Assembly (NCBI GenBank): GCA_950054155.1
Contig: CATLOT010000014.1
Location: 27,310 to 91,309, forward strand
DNA length: 64,000 nucleotides
Direction of reading: 5' to 3'
Origin: an uncultured Bacteriovoracaceae bacterium
GTDB taxonomy: Bacteria; Bdellovibrionota; Bacteriovoracia; Bacteriovoracales; Bacteriovoracaceae
Position numbers and translations under genes: made by a program
Part shown: piece by piece, positions 20,626-29,248 of the stretch
Numbering within the stretch: the stretch's first letter is position 1
Layout of the letters: each line of letters starts with the position of its first letter
Notes under the pieces: model-generated
Told to the model about the DNA's origin: nothing
The model's input: the letters and a program-made list of their open reading frames with translations, nothing else
The model's database searches: none

Positions 20626-20644
20626 ATCATCCGAAAGATGGACT

Positions 20645-21394
20645 ATGAAGTTTCTTTTCTTTGTAGTCCTCTTTGTCGCCCCTCTTTTCACAAGCTGCCA
20701 GCAAACTCTGGATCGCAGCCCCTCAAATATTTTTTACCAGGACGATCGACAAACACACGCTCTTGAGGACTTCCCTCAATGGGGACGAGTCGCGAAAACT
20801 ACCGACTCTGATCGCCACCCCTGGGGTACAGGCTTTCTCATTCACTCTTGTTATGTAGCGACGGCCTATCATGTTGTCCAGTCAACAGATATTCCCCTTA
20901 CGGGAAATGAGCGAGTTTACTTTCATCATTTTAAAGCAGTCCTTGAAGCGAGCCCTGTTCTTTGGGGAGACCCTCTAAATGCAAGTCTTAATGAAAATGA
21001 TTGGGTCGTCCTCAAGCTCTCCGAATGCCTCGATATTGAACCTCTCAAAATGGAAGCTCTCTCAAAGAAAGAGTTAAGGGAGAGGAAGCTCTTTAATGCA
21101 GGCTTTCCTGAGGATCGCCATCCAAAGAATATAAGCGTGGATATGCACTGCCAAAGTGGTCCTGAAGTTCAAGAAGTAGGCTTTGGCCACGATTGTGCGA
21201 CCAGACCTGGTAGCAGTGGTAGCCCCCTCCTCTCATCCCTCGACGGTAAAGACGTCGTCATAGGACTGACCGTCGCCTCTAGAGGTTATTTCGAAGATTA
21301 TATTGGTGGATATAGTGAGTGGATCTCAAATAAGGCCTGTCCGATTGGCCCTCTAAAACGCTCTTTTGAAAAGCTTCTCAAAGAGAGCCTCTAG
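20645..21394 (+). CDS. Trypsin-like serine protease, lipoprotein
   Basis: 249 residues from ATG 20645, after AAAGATGGAC. The signal ends in a lipobox-like FTSC. The chymotrypsin-fold triad is complete: H76 in TAYHVV, D119 in NENDWVVL and S191 in GSSGSP. The oxyanion region RPGSSGSPLL is intact, so it should be active in the periplasm or on the outer membrane. Four further Cys may form disulfides. It starts 20 bases after dsbD, so it may be co-expressed with that thiol-oxidation factor. Convergent with gpsA. Confidence 0.9.
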   Translation: MKFLFFVVLFVAPLFTSCQQTLDRSPSNIFYQDDRQTHALEDFPQWGRVAKTTDSDRHPWGTGFLIHSCYVATAYHVVQSTDIPLTGNERVYFHHFKAVLEASPVLWGDPLNASLNENDWVVLKLSECLDIEPLKMEALSKKELRERKLFNAGFPEDRHPKNISVDMHCQSGPEVQEVGFGHDCATRPGSSGSPLLSSLDGKDVVIGLTVASRGYFEDYIGGYSEWISNKACPIGPLKRSFEKLLKESL

Positions 21395-21398
21395 GTTC

Positions 21399-22430
21399 TT
21401 ACTCGAGCTCAAACTTTGAAGGAACTTTCATCATTCCCTCAATCACTGCACGTGGCTCAGCCCCTTCATAGAGGACTTTATAAACACCGTGGAAAATACG
21501 GGCCCGAATTTCATAGCGTTCACTTAAGAGAAATGCAGCCTTCGCTGTTTTATATCCTTCAACAACAGTTCGCTGGCTTTGAATAATTTCATCAGCTTTT
21601 CGTCCCTTGGCCAACTCGAGACCAAAGTTCTTATTTCGAGAAAGTCCGCCTGTCGTTGTTAAGATAAGATCCCCCATTCCAGAGAGTCCATAGAAGGTTT
21701 CAGGACGTGCATTGAAGACTTTTCCAAATCGTAGCATCTCATTAATTGCTCGCGTAATCATGGCCGCACGAGTGTTATGATTATAGCCTAGTCCTTCAAT
21801 GATACCGCCTGCAATAGCGATAACATTTTTAAGTGCGCCCCCTAAGAGAACACCTTTAACGTCATAACTTCCGAGGCATTTAAAGTAAGGAGAATCCAGC
21901 ATTTCCATCACTTGCTTAATCGTCTTACGACTTCTGCCAGCAAGAGTGGCCAAGGTAATTTGCTCTTGCATAATTTCTTTAGCAAAACTAGGGCCACTGA
22001 GAAATGTTAAAGACTCACGATGACTTGGGAAAAGGTCAAAGAGGAGGTCATCGGCCATTTCAAGCGTGTCGGGATCAATCCCTTTAGAGAGAGACACAAG
22101 AGGGATGCCTTGAGCTAAATACTCTTCAAAGCGATCTTTATTCTCTGTAAAAAAGGGGGAAATACCTGCTGTTGGTAAACCATTGACCATTAATTCATAG
22201 TCGCTCTTTCCATAGGAGTCCACTTCATCCCAAGTTAATGCTGGTTTTAAATTTTCTGGAATTGCATGGCCAGGCAAATAGACAGAGTTTTCTCCAGACT
22301 TAATGGCCTTATAAACATCTTCAGAGCGAACTTTTAGAATAACACTTTCAAAATTCGCTGCCAGTACAGTGGCGATACTTGTTCCAAAAGCACCAGCCCC
22401 AAGAACTAAGGCCTTCTTATGTTTTGTCAT
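21399..22430 (-). CDS. gpsA: Glycerol-3-phosphate dehydrogenase (NAD(P)+)
   Basis: 343 residues. It reduces dihydroxyacetone phosphate to sn-glycerol-3-phosphate for phospholipid synthesis. The Rossmann motif GAGAFGTSIA is at the N-terminus, followed by FLSGPSFAKEI, the catalytic Lys in GGALKNVIAIAGG, NTRAAMITRAINEM and GLSGMGDLILT. Last gene of the Kdo/CTP operon, 28 bases after the DUF493 gene. Confidence 0.97.
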   Translation of the reverse strand: MTKHKKALVLGAGAFGTSIATVLAANFESVILKVRSEDVYKAIKSGENSVYLPGHAIPENLKPALTWDEVDSYGKSDYELMVNGLPTAGISPFFTENKDRFEEYLAQGIPLVSLSKGIDPDTLEMADDLLFDLFPSHRESLTFLSGPSFAKEIMQEQITLATLAGRSRKTIKQVMEMLDSPYFKCLGSYDVKGVLLGGALKNVIAIAGGIIEGLGYNHNTRAAMITRAINEMLRFGKVFNARPETFYGLSGMGDLILTTTGGLSRNKNFGLELAKGRKADEIIQSQRTVVEGYKTAKAAFLLSERYEIRARIFHGVYKVLYEGAEPRAVIEGMMKVPSKFELE

Positions 22431-22458
22431 AGCATTCCCTCGCTTTTACTAATCTCTC

Positions 22459-22734
22459 TTAAAGTGAAATCACTCCATCAATAACGGAAACTGATTCGTA
22501 GACTTGGGTGACCTCTTCAGCACTCTTCACTGTTCTCACCACAGTGACAGAGATGTATTTGCCCTTTGAACTTGGTTTCGTATTAATATTCTTTTCATCG
22601 GGAAAGAGTCCAAGAATACGAGTCAATTGCTCCGTTGGCACAATAAACTTAAATGTGTACTTAAGAGGAAAATTTTCCTCATTACTAAGTAGCTCTTTTA
22701 AATGCTCTAATTTCTTTGGATCAATCTTCTTCAT
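22459..22734 (-). CDS. DUF493/YbeD-like protein
   Basis: 91 residues, ferredoxin-like alpha-beta pattern: FPLKYTFKFIVP, then KGKYISVTVVRTV and ending in DGVISL. DUF493 proteins are small cytoplasmic proteins that resemble regulatory ACT-type domains; their role is not settled. Its start overlaps the kdsC stop by one base. Confidence 0.8.
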   Translation of the reverse strand: MKKIDPKKLEHLKELLSNEENFPLKYTFKFIVPTEQLTRILGLFPDEKNINTKPSSKGKYISVTVVRTVKSAEEVTQVYESVSVIDGVISL

Positions 22735-23288
22735 TAAACTTCTTGCCCTTCACTTTCTGGTAGGATGCCACAGGCCACTCGAAGCATATCAATCACTTCA
22801 CGTGCAGCGCCTGCTCCCCCACTCGCTGTTGTCACATAGTCACATACTGCCTTCACTTCAAAGCCAGCTTCAGGAACAGTCGCACTAAAACCCGCCGCGC
22901 GAAGAAGAGGCATATCAAAGTGCTCATCGCCCATGTAGAGAATTTCACTCCGGTCGTATCCCTCACTCATAAGCGAGCGAAAGGCATCTCTCTTGTCTTC
23001 ATTTCCTTTGAAGATGAAATCAAGTTTAAGATTATCACCAAAACGTTTTGTGATACTAAAAGAATCTCCTCCAGTGATCACACCAACCTTATAGCCTGCT
23101 CTTTGTAAAACCTTGAGACCGTAACCATCATGAATATTGGTGTAACGATTCCACCCGGTAGTTTCATCTTGCCACCAAACACGACCATCGGTGAGAATTC
23201 CATCGACATCAAAAGCACAAACTTTGATTTTCTTTAGCTTCTCTTCAAAGCGCTTGGCGCATTCTCTGACTATCTTTTCGTCTCTCAT
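22734..23288 (-). CDS. kdsC: 3-deoxy-D-manno-octulosonate 8-phosphate phosphatase (KdsC)
   Basis: 184 residues, a HAD type C0 enzyme that removes phosphate from Kdo-8-phosphate. The nucleophile motif is FDVDGILTDG, followed by VITGGDSFSITKRF, KGNEDKRDAF and the metal-binding MGDEHFDMPLL. The C-terminal GGAGAAREVIDMLR tail is the usual KdsC end. Overlaps kdsA by four bases. Confidence 0.94.
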   Translation of the reverse strand: MRDEKIVRECAKRFEEKLKKIKVCAFDVDGILTDGRVWWQDETTGWNRYTNIHDGYGLKVLQRAGYKVGVITGGDSFSITKRFGDNLKLDFIFKGNEDKRDAFRSLMSEGYDRSEILYMGDEHFDMPLLRAAGFSATVPEAGFEVKAVCDYVTTASGGAGAAREVIDMLRVACGILPESEGQEV

Positions 23289-24079
23289 GAAACAGCGTCC
23301 TTCACCTTGAGAAGTGACTCAATAATACCGCCAATTTTTGGTAATTCTAAAGATGTCGTAGAGTCACTTAAGGCCATATCAGGGTTGGGGTGACACTCCA
23401 TAAAAACGCCATCTGCTCCGGCCGCGACAGCAGCTCGTGCCAGAACGAGAATTTGCTCTCTCTTACCACCTGTAGAAGTTCCAAGACCACCTGGTCTTTG
23501 CACACAGTGAGTAGCATCGTGAATAGTTCTCACCCCAAAGGACTTCATTATCGAGAAACTCGCCATATCAACGACCAGATTATTATAACCAAAGGAAGTC
23601 CCTCTCTCTGTCAGAAGAATCTTATCCTTCATCAGAAAGTTAACCGCTTTATCGACGATATTCTTTGTCTCTTCTGGACTTAGAAACTGACCCTTTTTAA
23701 TTTTGAGCTGTCTGCCATATTTCTCACAAGCTTGTGCGCCCGCAATAATCATATCTGTTTGTCGGCAAAGAAAAGCCGGGATCTGTAATGTATCGACAAC
23801 GGAAGCCACTTCTTCAGCCTGAGAGGGAAGATGATAATCAGTGATAACGGGTAATCCCGTCTCTTTTTTTACCTTCTCAAGGATCTTAAGCCCTTTTTCA
23901 ATACCGGGACCACGATAAGAATCAATGCTACTGCGGTTGGCCTTATCAAAACTTCCTTTAAAGGTTAAGTGAACTCTATCGCCAAAAGGCTTCAGTTGCT
24001 CTTTAAGAGACTGAGCAACTTCCATCGCAAGATCTTCACTTTCTAAAACACAGGGACCACTAAATAATATTAAGCTCAT
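23285..24079 (-). CDS. kdsA: Kdo-8-phosphate synthase
   Basis: 264 residues. It condenses phosphoenolpyruvate with arabinose-5-phosphate in the Kdo pathway. Diagnostic stretches are FSGPCVLES, FKGSFDKANRSS, GLPVITDYH, LLTERGTSFGYNNLVVDM, DATHCVQRPGG and FMECHPNPDMALSD. CEKYGRQLKIKKGQF is the usual NIKKGQF region. It sits eight bases after pyrG in the operon. Confidence 0.97.
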   Translation of the reverse strand: MSLILFSGPCVLESEDLAMEVAQSLKEQLKPFGDRVHLTFKGSFDKANRSSIDSYRGPGIEKGLKILEKVKKETGLPVITDYHLPSQAEEVASVVDTLQIPAFLCRQTDMIIAGAQACEKYGRQLKIKKGQFLSPEETKNIVDKAVNFLMKDKILLTERGTSFGYNNLVVDMASFSIMKSFGVRTIHDATHCVQRPGGLGTSTGGKREQILVLARAAVAAGADGVFMECHPNPDMALSDSTTSLELPKIGGIIESLLKVKDAVS

Positions 24080-24087
24080 AGAATTTC

Positions 24088-25710
24088 CTAAACTCTCTTA
24101 CCAGACTCTTCAATAAAGCGCTTAAAAAGAGGATGAGGTGAAAAAGGTTTTGATTTAAATTCGGGATGATATTGGCATCCTAAAAAGAAAGGATGATTTT
24201 CAAGTTCAATCACTTCAACCAAGTTAAGTTTCGGATTAGTTCCAGAAATAACCATGCCCGCTTTTTTGAGTTCCTCAACGTAAGCATTATTCACTTCAAG
24301 GCGGTGGCGGTGTCTCTCTGAAATTTCACTTCCTCCATAGACATTTTGGGCTAGAGTTCCCTTTTCAAGAGTACAGTCATAAGCACCTAGTCTCATCGTG
24401 CCCCCCTTACTCCCGGATTCACTTTGTCCTTCCATATAATGAACAACAAGTTCACCGTCTTTCTTAAACTCTTGGCTTGTCGCCCCTTCAATACCAGCGA
24501 CATTGCGAGCGAATTCGATCATCGCCAATTGCATGCCAAGACAGATCCCAAAGAAGGGAATCCCTTTTTCACGCGCATAGCGAATGGCCTCAATCTTTCC
24601 TTCTGTCCCTCTTTGACCAAAGCCACCAGGAACAAGAATGCCATCAATATCACCGAGGATTTCATCCTTATCTTTAGTTTTCTCTATTTCCTCAGCATCA
24701 ATATACTGGGGAACAAGCTCTAGTTGGTTGGAAAGTGCACCATGCTGAAGGGCTTCATCAAGGGACTTATAAGATTCAATAAGCTCCGTGTACTTGCCAA
24801 CAATTCCGATCTTCACTTTCTTAAGGGGGTTATCAAAATTATAGACAACTTTTTCAAGGGCTTTAATGTCAGGAGCAGAAGTCCACATTCCAAGAAGTTC
24901 AGTGATCTTCTCATCAAGTCCTTGGCGGTGAAAATTAAGAGGAACTTTATAGATAGAATCTAAATCAATTGAGCTAAAGACATGAGGTCTCGGTACATTA
25001 CAAAAGAGCGCAATTTTATCAATAATACTTGGCTCAATCTCACGATCACTTCGACAAATAATAAGGTTTGGTGAGAGACCAATCGAGCGTAGTTCTTTGA
25101 CAGAGTGCTGAGCTGGTTTACTCTTTAGCTCACCAGCTGCACTGAGATAAGGAATCAGGACAAGATGAACAAAGAGAACATTTTCATAGCCCACGTCCTG
25201 AGCAAATTGCCTGATGGCCTCAAGAAAAGGTAGAGACTCGATATCCCCAACAGTCCCGCCAATTTCTCCAAGAAGAAGATCGGCTCCATCAGCAGCGATA
25301 TGAATACGCCTTTTAATTTCGTCGGTAATATGGGGAACAACCTGAACTGTTTTTCCGAGATACTTCCCTTCTCTCTCATTTTCAATGACCTGCATATAGA
25401 CTTGGCCAGTTGTAAAATTACTTTGCTTATTAAGAGTCAATGAAGTGAAACGCTCATAGTGACCAAGATCAAGATCTGTTTCGGCCCCATCATCAGTAAC
25501 AAAGACCTCACCATGTTGAGTAGGACTCATCGTGCCGGGATCAACGTTAATATAAGGATCCATCTTAAGCATATTTATCTTGATGCCTCTTCTCTCAAGA
25601 AGAGAAGCAACAGCAGCTGAAGCAAGACCTTTACCTAAAGAGGAACTCACTCCCCCTGTGATAAAGATAAATTTCTTTTGGGCTTTACGGGTTGCTTTGG
25701 GGTTATTCAC
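24088..25710 (-). CDS. pyrG: CTP synthase
   Basis: 540 residues, normal length. It aminates UTP to CTP with glutamine and ATP. The synthetase half starts with [17 protein letters not shown], then [13 protein letters not shown] and [12 protein letters not shown]. The amidotransferase half has the nucleophile Cys in GICLGMQLA and the catalytic pair in QYHPEFKS. It overlaps kdsB by four bases and precedes kdsA, so the CTP needed to activate Kdo is made from the same transcript. Confidence 0.98.
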   Translation of the reverse strand: MNNPKATRKAQKKFIFITGGVSSSLGKGLASAAVASLLERRGIKINMLKMDPYINVDPGTMSPTQHGEVFVTDDGAETDLDLGHYERFTSLTLNKQSNFTTGQVYMQVIENEREGKYLGKTVQVVPHITDEIKRRIHIAADGADLLLGEIGGTVGDIESLPFLEAIRQFAQDVGYENVLFVHLVLIPYLSAAGELKSKPAQHSVKELRSIGLSPNLIICRSDREIEPSIIDKIALFCNVPRPHVFSSIDLDSIYKVPLNFHRQGLDEKITELLGMWTSAPDIKALEKVVYNFDNPLKKVKIGIVGKYTELIESYKSLDEALQHGALSNQLELVPQYIDAEEIEKTKDKDEILGDIDGILVPGGFGQRGTEGKIEAIRYAREKGIPFFGICLGMQLAMIEFARNVAGIEGATSQEFKKDGELVVHYMEGQSESGSKGGTMRLGAYDCTLEKGTLAQNVYGGSEISERHRHRLEVNNAYVEELKKAGMVISGTNPKLNLVEVIELENHPFFLGCQYHPEFKSKPFSPHPLFKRFIEESGKRV

Positions 25711-26453
25711 TCTAATACTCCTTCTACACTCGCGATATCCTCAGGAGTATCGACTCCGAGAAAAGGATGGCGCGCGCGGGTTGCTCCAATTGTCATTCCT
25801 AATCCGAGGGCCCTTAGTTGTTCGAGTTTCTCAATCTTCTCTAGGCTTCCCATAGGATTTTTACAAAATTTCTCTAGTGCTTGTGCACGGTAACAGTATA
25901 GACCAATATGCAGATGCCAATGCTTTAAATTTCCCCCATCGCGATCCATCGGTATAGCTGCGCGAGAAAAGTAAAAACACTGACCAGTCTTTTCATCAAA
26001 GACGGCCTTAACTCGATTAGGATTGTTGAACTCTTGATCAATTTCCTTCTCTTGTACCACCGTGGCGATATCGAAAGAGGACTGATGATGAAATTCAACA
26101 AGTTCTTTCAAGTCTTCTTTTTCAATAAGAGGTTCATCTCCTTGAACATTGATGATGAAGTCAAAGTCTTCCTCACCGAAATGACGCTTCCAAGCAAGGT
26201 GAATCCGCTCAGTCCCACTCTCCACTGGATCATCGACACGAACAACACATTTTTCTTCATTTTTAAGGTGCTCTTCAATGCGATCATCATCTGTCACCAC
26301 TGCTACCGTTACTTCAAAACCTTGAACTTCACTCAGTTTCTGGGTGCGCTCATAGACATGAGAGATCATGGGCTTGTTTTTAAGGGGTGCAAGGGGCTTT
26401 CCCGGAAATCGGGAAGATTCATAACGAGCAGGAATGAGCACCAACGCTTTGAT
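25707..26453 (-). CDS. kdsB: CMP-Kdo synthetase, start codon uncertain
   Basis: It activates Kdo with CTP for LPS core assembly. Conserved stretches are [53 protein letters not shown] and [22 protein letters not shown]. In this family only about three residues precede the VLIPAR strand. Here that point is an ATC codon at 26453, giving 248 residues; another ATC at 26462 is five bases after GAGG. The only ordinary start upstream is a TTG at 26510, with no ribosome-binding site and an unmatched extension. First gene of the operon. Confidence 0.9.
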   Translation of the reverse strand: MKALVLIPARYESSRFPGKPLAPLKNKPMISHVYERTQKLSEVQGFEVTVAVVTDDDRIEEHLKNEEKCVVRVDDPVESGTERIHLAWKRHFGEEDFDFIINVQGDEPLIEKEDLKELVEFHHQSSFDIATVVQEKEIDQEFNNPNRVKAVFDEKTGQCFYFSRAAIPMDRDGGNLKHWHLHIGLYCYRAQALEKFCKNPMGSLEKIEKLEQLRALGLGMTIGATRARHPFLGVDTPEDIASVEGVLE

Positions 26454-26529
26454 TGAGCTGATAGGTACCTCACGAAAAGTAAGAATTAAAGGTAAGAAAT
26501 TACCACCCAAGCAAGGCTTTGGCCAAGCA

Positions 26530-26538
26530 TGCTATTCT
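26530..26538 (+). promoter_or_regulatory. Extended -10 promoter, possibly leaderless
   Basis: TGCTATTCT fits the extended form TGnTATAAT. The ATG of the downstream gene follows the -10 by six bases, with no ribosome-binding site in between. No -35 match at the right distance, as is usual for extended -10 promoters. Confidence 0.4.
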
Positions 26539-26544
26539 ATTTTC

Positions 26545-26946
26545 ATGAAGTTTTCTCTTCCCAAGAAATTGAAGAACTCATTGAAGAAGCCGACAAAATC
26601 AGTTGGCTACCTCTTTCTTTTGATAGGGGTCCTTATTCCTTTTGCTGCGACCGCTCAAGTTGAAGACTACCGTCAAACGGTCATTACAGACCCCGCAATC
26701 TCTAGGCGATGCAGTGCTCTTATCGACCAAAGGCAGCAAAAGATTGACCATAAGCAAAAGCTGCGCTCTCTTCTTGAAAGGAGCAAGCGTTTGCTGCAGC
26801 TCACCCCTCCCGAGAGAAAGACCCTTCTTGATAAGCTGCGAAAGAACCGCAAGAGGCTCACAAGAGAACTCAAGCTCACTCTCAATCAAATTCAAACGAA
26901 AGAAGAAAATATTATCAGAAAGGGCTGCCCAGGCATCACTCTCTAA
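26545..26946 (+). CDS. Small exported protein, helical and basic
   Basis: 133 residues from ATG 26545. A basic N-terminal tail (KFSLPKKLKNSLKKPTK) precedes a hydrophobic segment ending in ATAQ, a likely signal cleavage site or anchor. The rest is a helical Lys/Arg-rich region (LLERSKRLLQLTPPERKTLLDKLRKN is the core, residues about 75-100) with Cys at each end. No family recognised. Its start appears leaderless. Divergent from kdsB. Confidence 0.6.
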   Translation: MKFSLPKKLKNSLKKPTKSVGYLFLLIGVLIPFAATAQVEDYRQTVITDPAISRRCSALIDQRQQKIDHKQKLRSLLERSKRLLQLTPPERKTLLDKLRKNRKRLTRELKLTLNQIQTKEENIIRKGCPGITL

Positions 26947-26981
26947 CCTCCTCTTTTGCTCCTCTCATTGCCCGACTATCC

Positions 26982-27011
26982 TTGTCCAAGTGTAAAAAAT
27001 TAGACTACAAT
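26982..27011 (+). promoter_or_regulatory. Promoter of the TolC-like operon, with overlapping dyad
   Basis: TTGTCC (26982-26987), an 18-base spacer and TACAAT (27006-27011). A near-perfect inverted repeat, GTGTAAAAAATT at 26990-27001 and AATTTTTTTACAC at 27009-27021, covers the spacer and -10 and could be an operator or a hairpin. Confidence 0.45.
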
Positions 27012-27043
27012 TTTTTTACACACAACACTTTAAGACACACACA

Positions 27044-28486
27044 TTGCAAGCGAGCCCAATTTTGAGAGTACCAACTCAATTCAAAACTATTGTCATAGGA
27101 CTTATGGCGCTTACAAGCGTCTATGCTCAGAAAGAGGCCATCCAAACAACTGATGGTCTCAAGGCCACACAAACGAAGGCTATTAGTCTTAGCGGTGCCA
27201 TTGAGCAGGCCCTTCGAGCGAACTATGATCAGAATCAGCGAGACTTTAATCAAGAGATCCTTGACCTCAACTGGGAAGACACCAAAGAGAGTTTTTGGCT
27301 GCCTCAACTGAGTTTGAATCTCACGACCTCAGATCAGAGAATTTCCCGTTTAAAAGGACGAGGTGATGTTGGCCTTGACCTTAGGCCAACCGGAAGTCTT
27401 AGCCTCGGTTTTCAAGACTATGTTCTCTTTAACTGGGGAAAAGACTATCTTGCCTACCTTAACAATAAAGAAAGTTACCTACGCTCCACCACTCGCTTTA
27501 AAGAACAACGCCGTGCCCTTCGCCATGATGTCATCATCAAATACTTTGAAGTGGCCTACCTGCAAAAACTTGTGGAGATCTACCGCAGACAACTCAGGCA
27601 CGCTTCCTTTGTTTACCGCTTTAATAGAGAGAAGGTCAGCATTCGAAAAATCGGAAAGCAGGAGTACTACCAAGCAAGAAGTGAGTACCTCAGAGCTCAA
27701 AACCAGTTCCAAGATATTAGTAACCAGCTCAGAGTCTCAGAAGAGCAATTTGCCTTTCTTCTCACTGATGATCCAGGAACGCGCTATCTTCTCAAAGATG
27801 AGCTCCAATATAATCGTCTGCAAATCCCTCTTGAAGATGCAGAAAAGATCGCAATCAAAAATAATCCTGAAATTCTTGAATCCACCAAGGATGTCAACAA
27901 TGCCAGACGCGATTATCAAATTCAGCTGCGAGAAAACCTCCCGCTTCCCACCTTTAGCGTTAACCTAGGCGCTTATCGCCACAACTTTGGTCAGGGGGTC
28001 AACACCACTCGCTACAATAGTGGTCTTGCAGGCAACACCATTGACGTCAGAGCAAGTATTAATGCTACATGGAGCCTTACTGGGCGAGGTGGCTTCTTTA
28101 ATCAAAGAACAACGGACTCTTTCGCTATTGCTCGTCAACGAAGCTACTCTGAGCTTGCCGAGTCTCGTCACCAAACGCTTTCAGACATTCAAAAAGCTTA
28201 CTACCGTATCCGCACCTATGAGCAACAAGTGAGAATTCTTGAAGCTGCCAGCAACACCAATAACCGCACCTTTGATGTCATCCTTGAAAATTATCTCAAC
28301 CGAAAGACGGCCTTTATTAACTTTTCGGATGCTCTTATTTCGGCAGTGGCCACAGATGCTGCCCTCGCGGAAACTTACTATCTTCACACGCAACAAAAAG
28401 TTCTTCTCGCCCAAGAGATGGGTCTAGATGAATTTCCAGGAAAGAGTTTTGAACAACTCGGTCTACCTAAAGGGGCTTCAAAATGA
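27044..28486 (+). CDS. TolC-family outer-membrane channel protein
   Basis: 480 residues from a TTG at 27044, chosen because it yields a signal peptide ending in VYAQ; no ATG gives a full signal. The ribosome-binding site is weak. Two TolC (OEP) repeats are visible: ISLSGAIEQALRANYDQNQRD then SFWLPQLSLNLTTSD in the first half, and AEKIAIKNNPEILESTKDV with LPLPTFSVNLGAYRH in the second. Long helical stretches with HASFVYRFNREKVSIRKIG fit the periplasmic tunnel. It would pair with an inner-membrane pump or type I exporter not encoded here. Four-base overlap with the next gene. Confidence 0.88.
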   Translation: MQASPILRVPTQFKTIVIGLMALTSVYAQKEAIQTTDGLKATQTKAISLSGAIEQALRANYDQNQRDFNQEILDLNWEDTKESFWLPQLSLNLTTSDQRISRLKGRGDVGLDLRPTGSLSLGFQDYVLFNWGKDYLAYLNNKESYLRSTTRFKEQRRALRHDVIIKYFEVAYLQKLVEIYRRQLRHASFVYRFNREKVSIRKIGKQEYYQARSEYLRAQNQFQDISNQLRVSEEQFAFLLTDDPGTRYLLKDELQYNRLQIPLEDAEKIAIKNNPEILESTKDVNNARRDYQIQLRENLPLPTFSVNLGAYRHNFGQGVNTTRYNSGLAGNTIDVRASINATWSLTGRGGFFNQRTTDSFAIARQRSYSELAESRHQTLSDIQKAYYRIRTYEQQVRILEAASNTNNRTFDVILENYLNRKTAFINFSDALISAVATDAALAETYYLHTQQKVLLAQEMGLDEFPGKSFEQLGLPKGASK

Positions 28487-29235
28487 TTAAGAACCTACTC
28501 CTCCTTTTTAGCCTCCTCCTTTGCGTCCTCGCAACGAAAGCACAGGATAGACTTGAACTTAGTGATAGCGAAATGGGTGAAGCCTTTACTGAAGAAGAGC
28601 TTAAAGTCATCGATAATAAAGAGCGCGGCACAGTCCTTAAGAGAAGAGATATTGAAACGGGCATCTTCTTAAAGAACTACAATACTTACGATGACAAGAA
28701 CCGCACAAGCTTTCTCTATCACCTTAATAATGACATCAGCTCACCGACAGACCTGACCACCTTAGAATTCAACTACGCCCATCGTTTTGAATTGGCCTGG
28801 CTTGAACTCTTCGCTTTTAGAACCAGTGGTAAGTTCAGAGAAATAACCGACAACAATCCAGGTGACTTTGGGACAAGCTTTGACCTTGAAGACACCGATG
28901 AGACACTCTTTGCTTTTGGTGCCGCGATCTCTTATCGCTCACGCTGGATCCAAGACTTGGTTAACTCCGACAAAATGTTCACAACGACTTCAGCAGGTAT
29001 TGGCTACTACTCCTTTGATGAAAACTTCACAGGTCAAAGTTACGGTGGGCCAGGACTTAAGACAGACTTTGGTCTTCACCGTCGCTCAAGTCGCTCCGTG
29101 CACTATGGTGTGCGCATGAGTTATCACCTCGCCAGTGTGAAGAGAGCTGAGGAAGTTGAAGGAGAGACATCGTCGCAACGCGCACTGACTCTCTCTTGGC
29201 TAACCTTTGGTTTTGATCTAAGTTTCTACTTCTAA
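28483..29235 (+). CDS. Exported outer-membrane beta-barrel-like protein
   Basis: 250 residues with a signal peptide (to TKAQ at about 19). A charged linker (EEELKVIDNKERG) precedes alternating strands such as IETGIFLKNYNTY, LTTLEFNYAHRFELAWLELF and FTTTSAGIGYYSF, ending FGFDLSFYF with the C-terminal Phe of barrel proteins. Its ATGA overlap with the TolC-like gene suggests a partnership at the outer membrane. Function unknown. Confidence 0.7.
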   Translation: MIKNLLLLFSLLLCVLATKAQDRLELSDSEMGEAFTEEELKVIDNKERGTVLKRRDIETGIFLKNYNTYDDKNRTSFLYHLNNDISSPTDLTTLEFNYAHRFELAWLELFAFRTSGKFREITDNNPGDFGTSFDLEDTDETLFAFGAAISYRSRWIQDLVNSDKMFTTTSAGIGYYSFDENFTGQSYGGPGLKTDFGLHRRSSRSVHYGVRMSYHLASVKRAEEVEGETSSQRALTLSWLTFGFDLSFYF

Positions 29236-29248
29236 AAGGAGCCCAACC

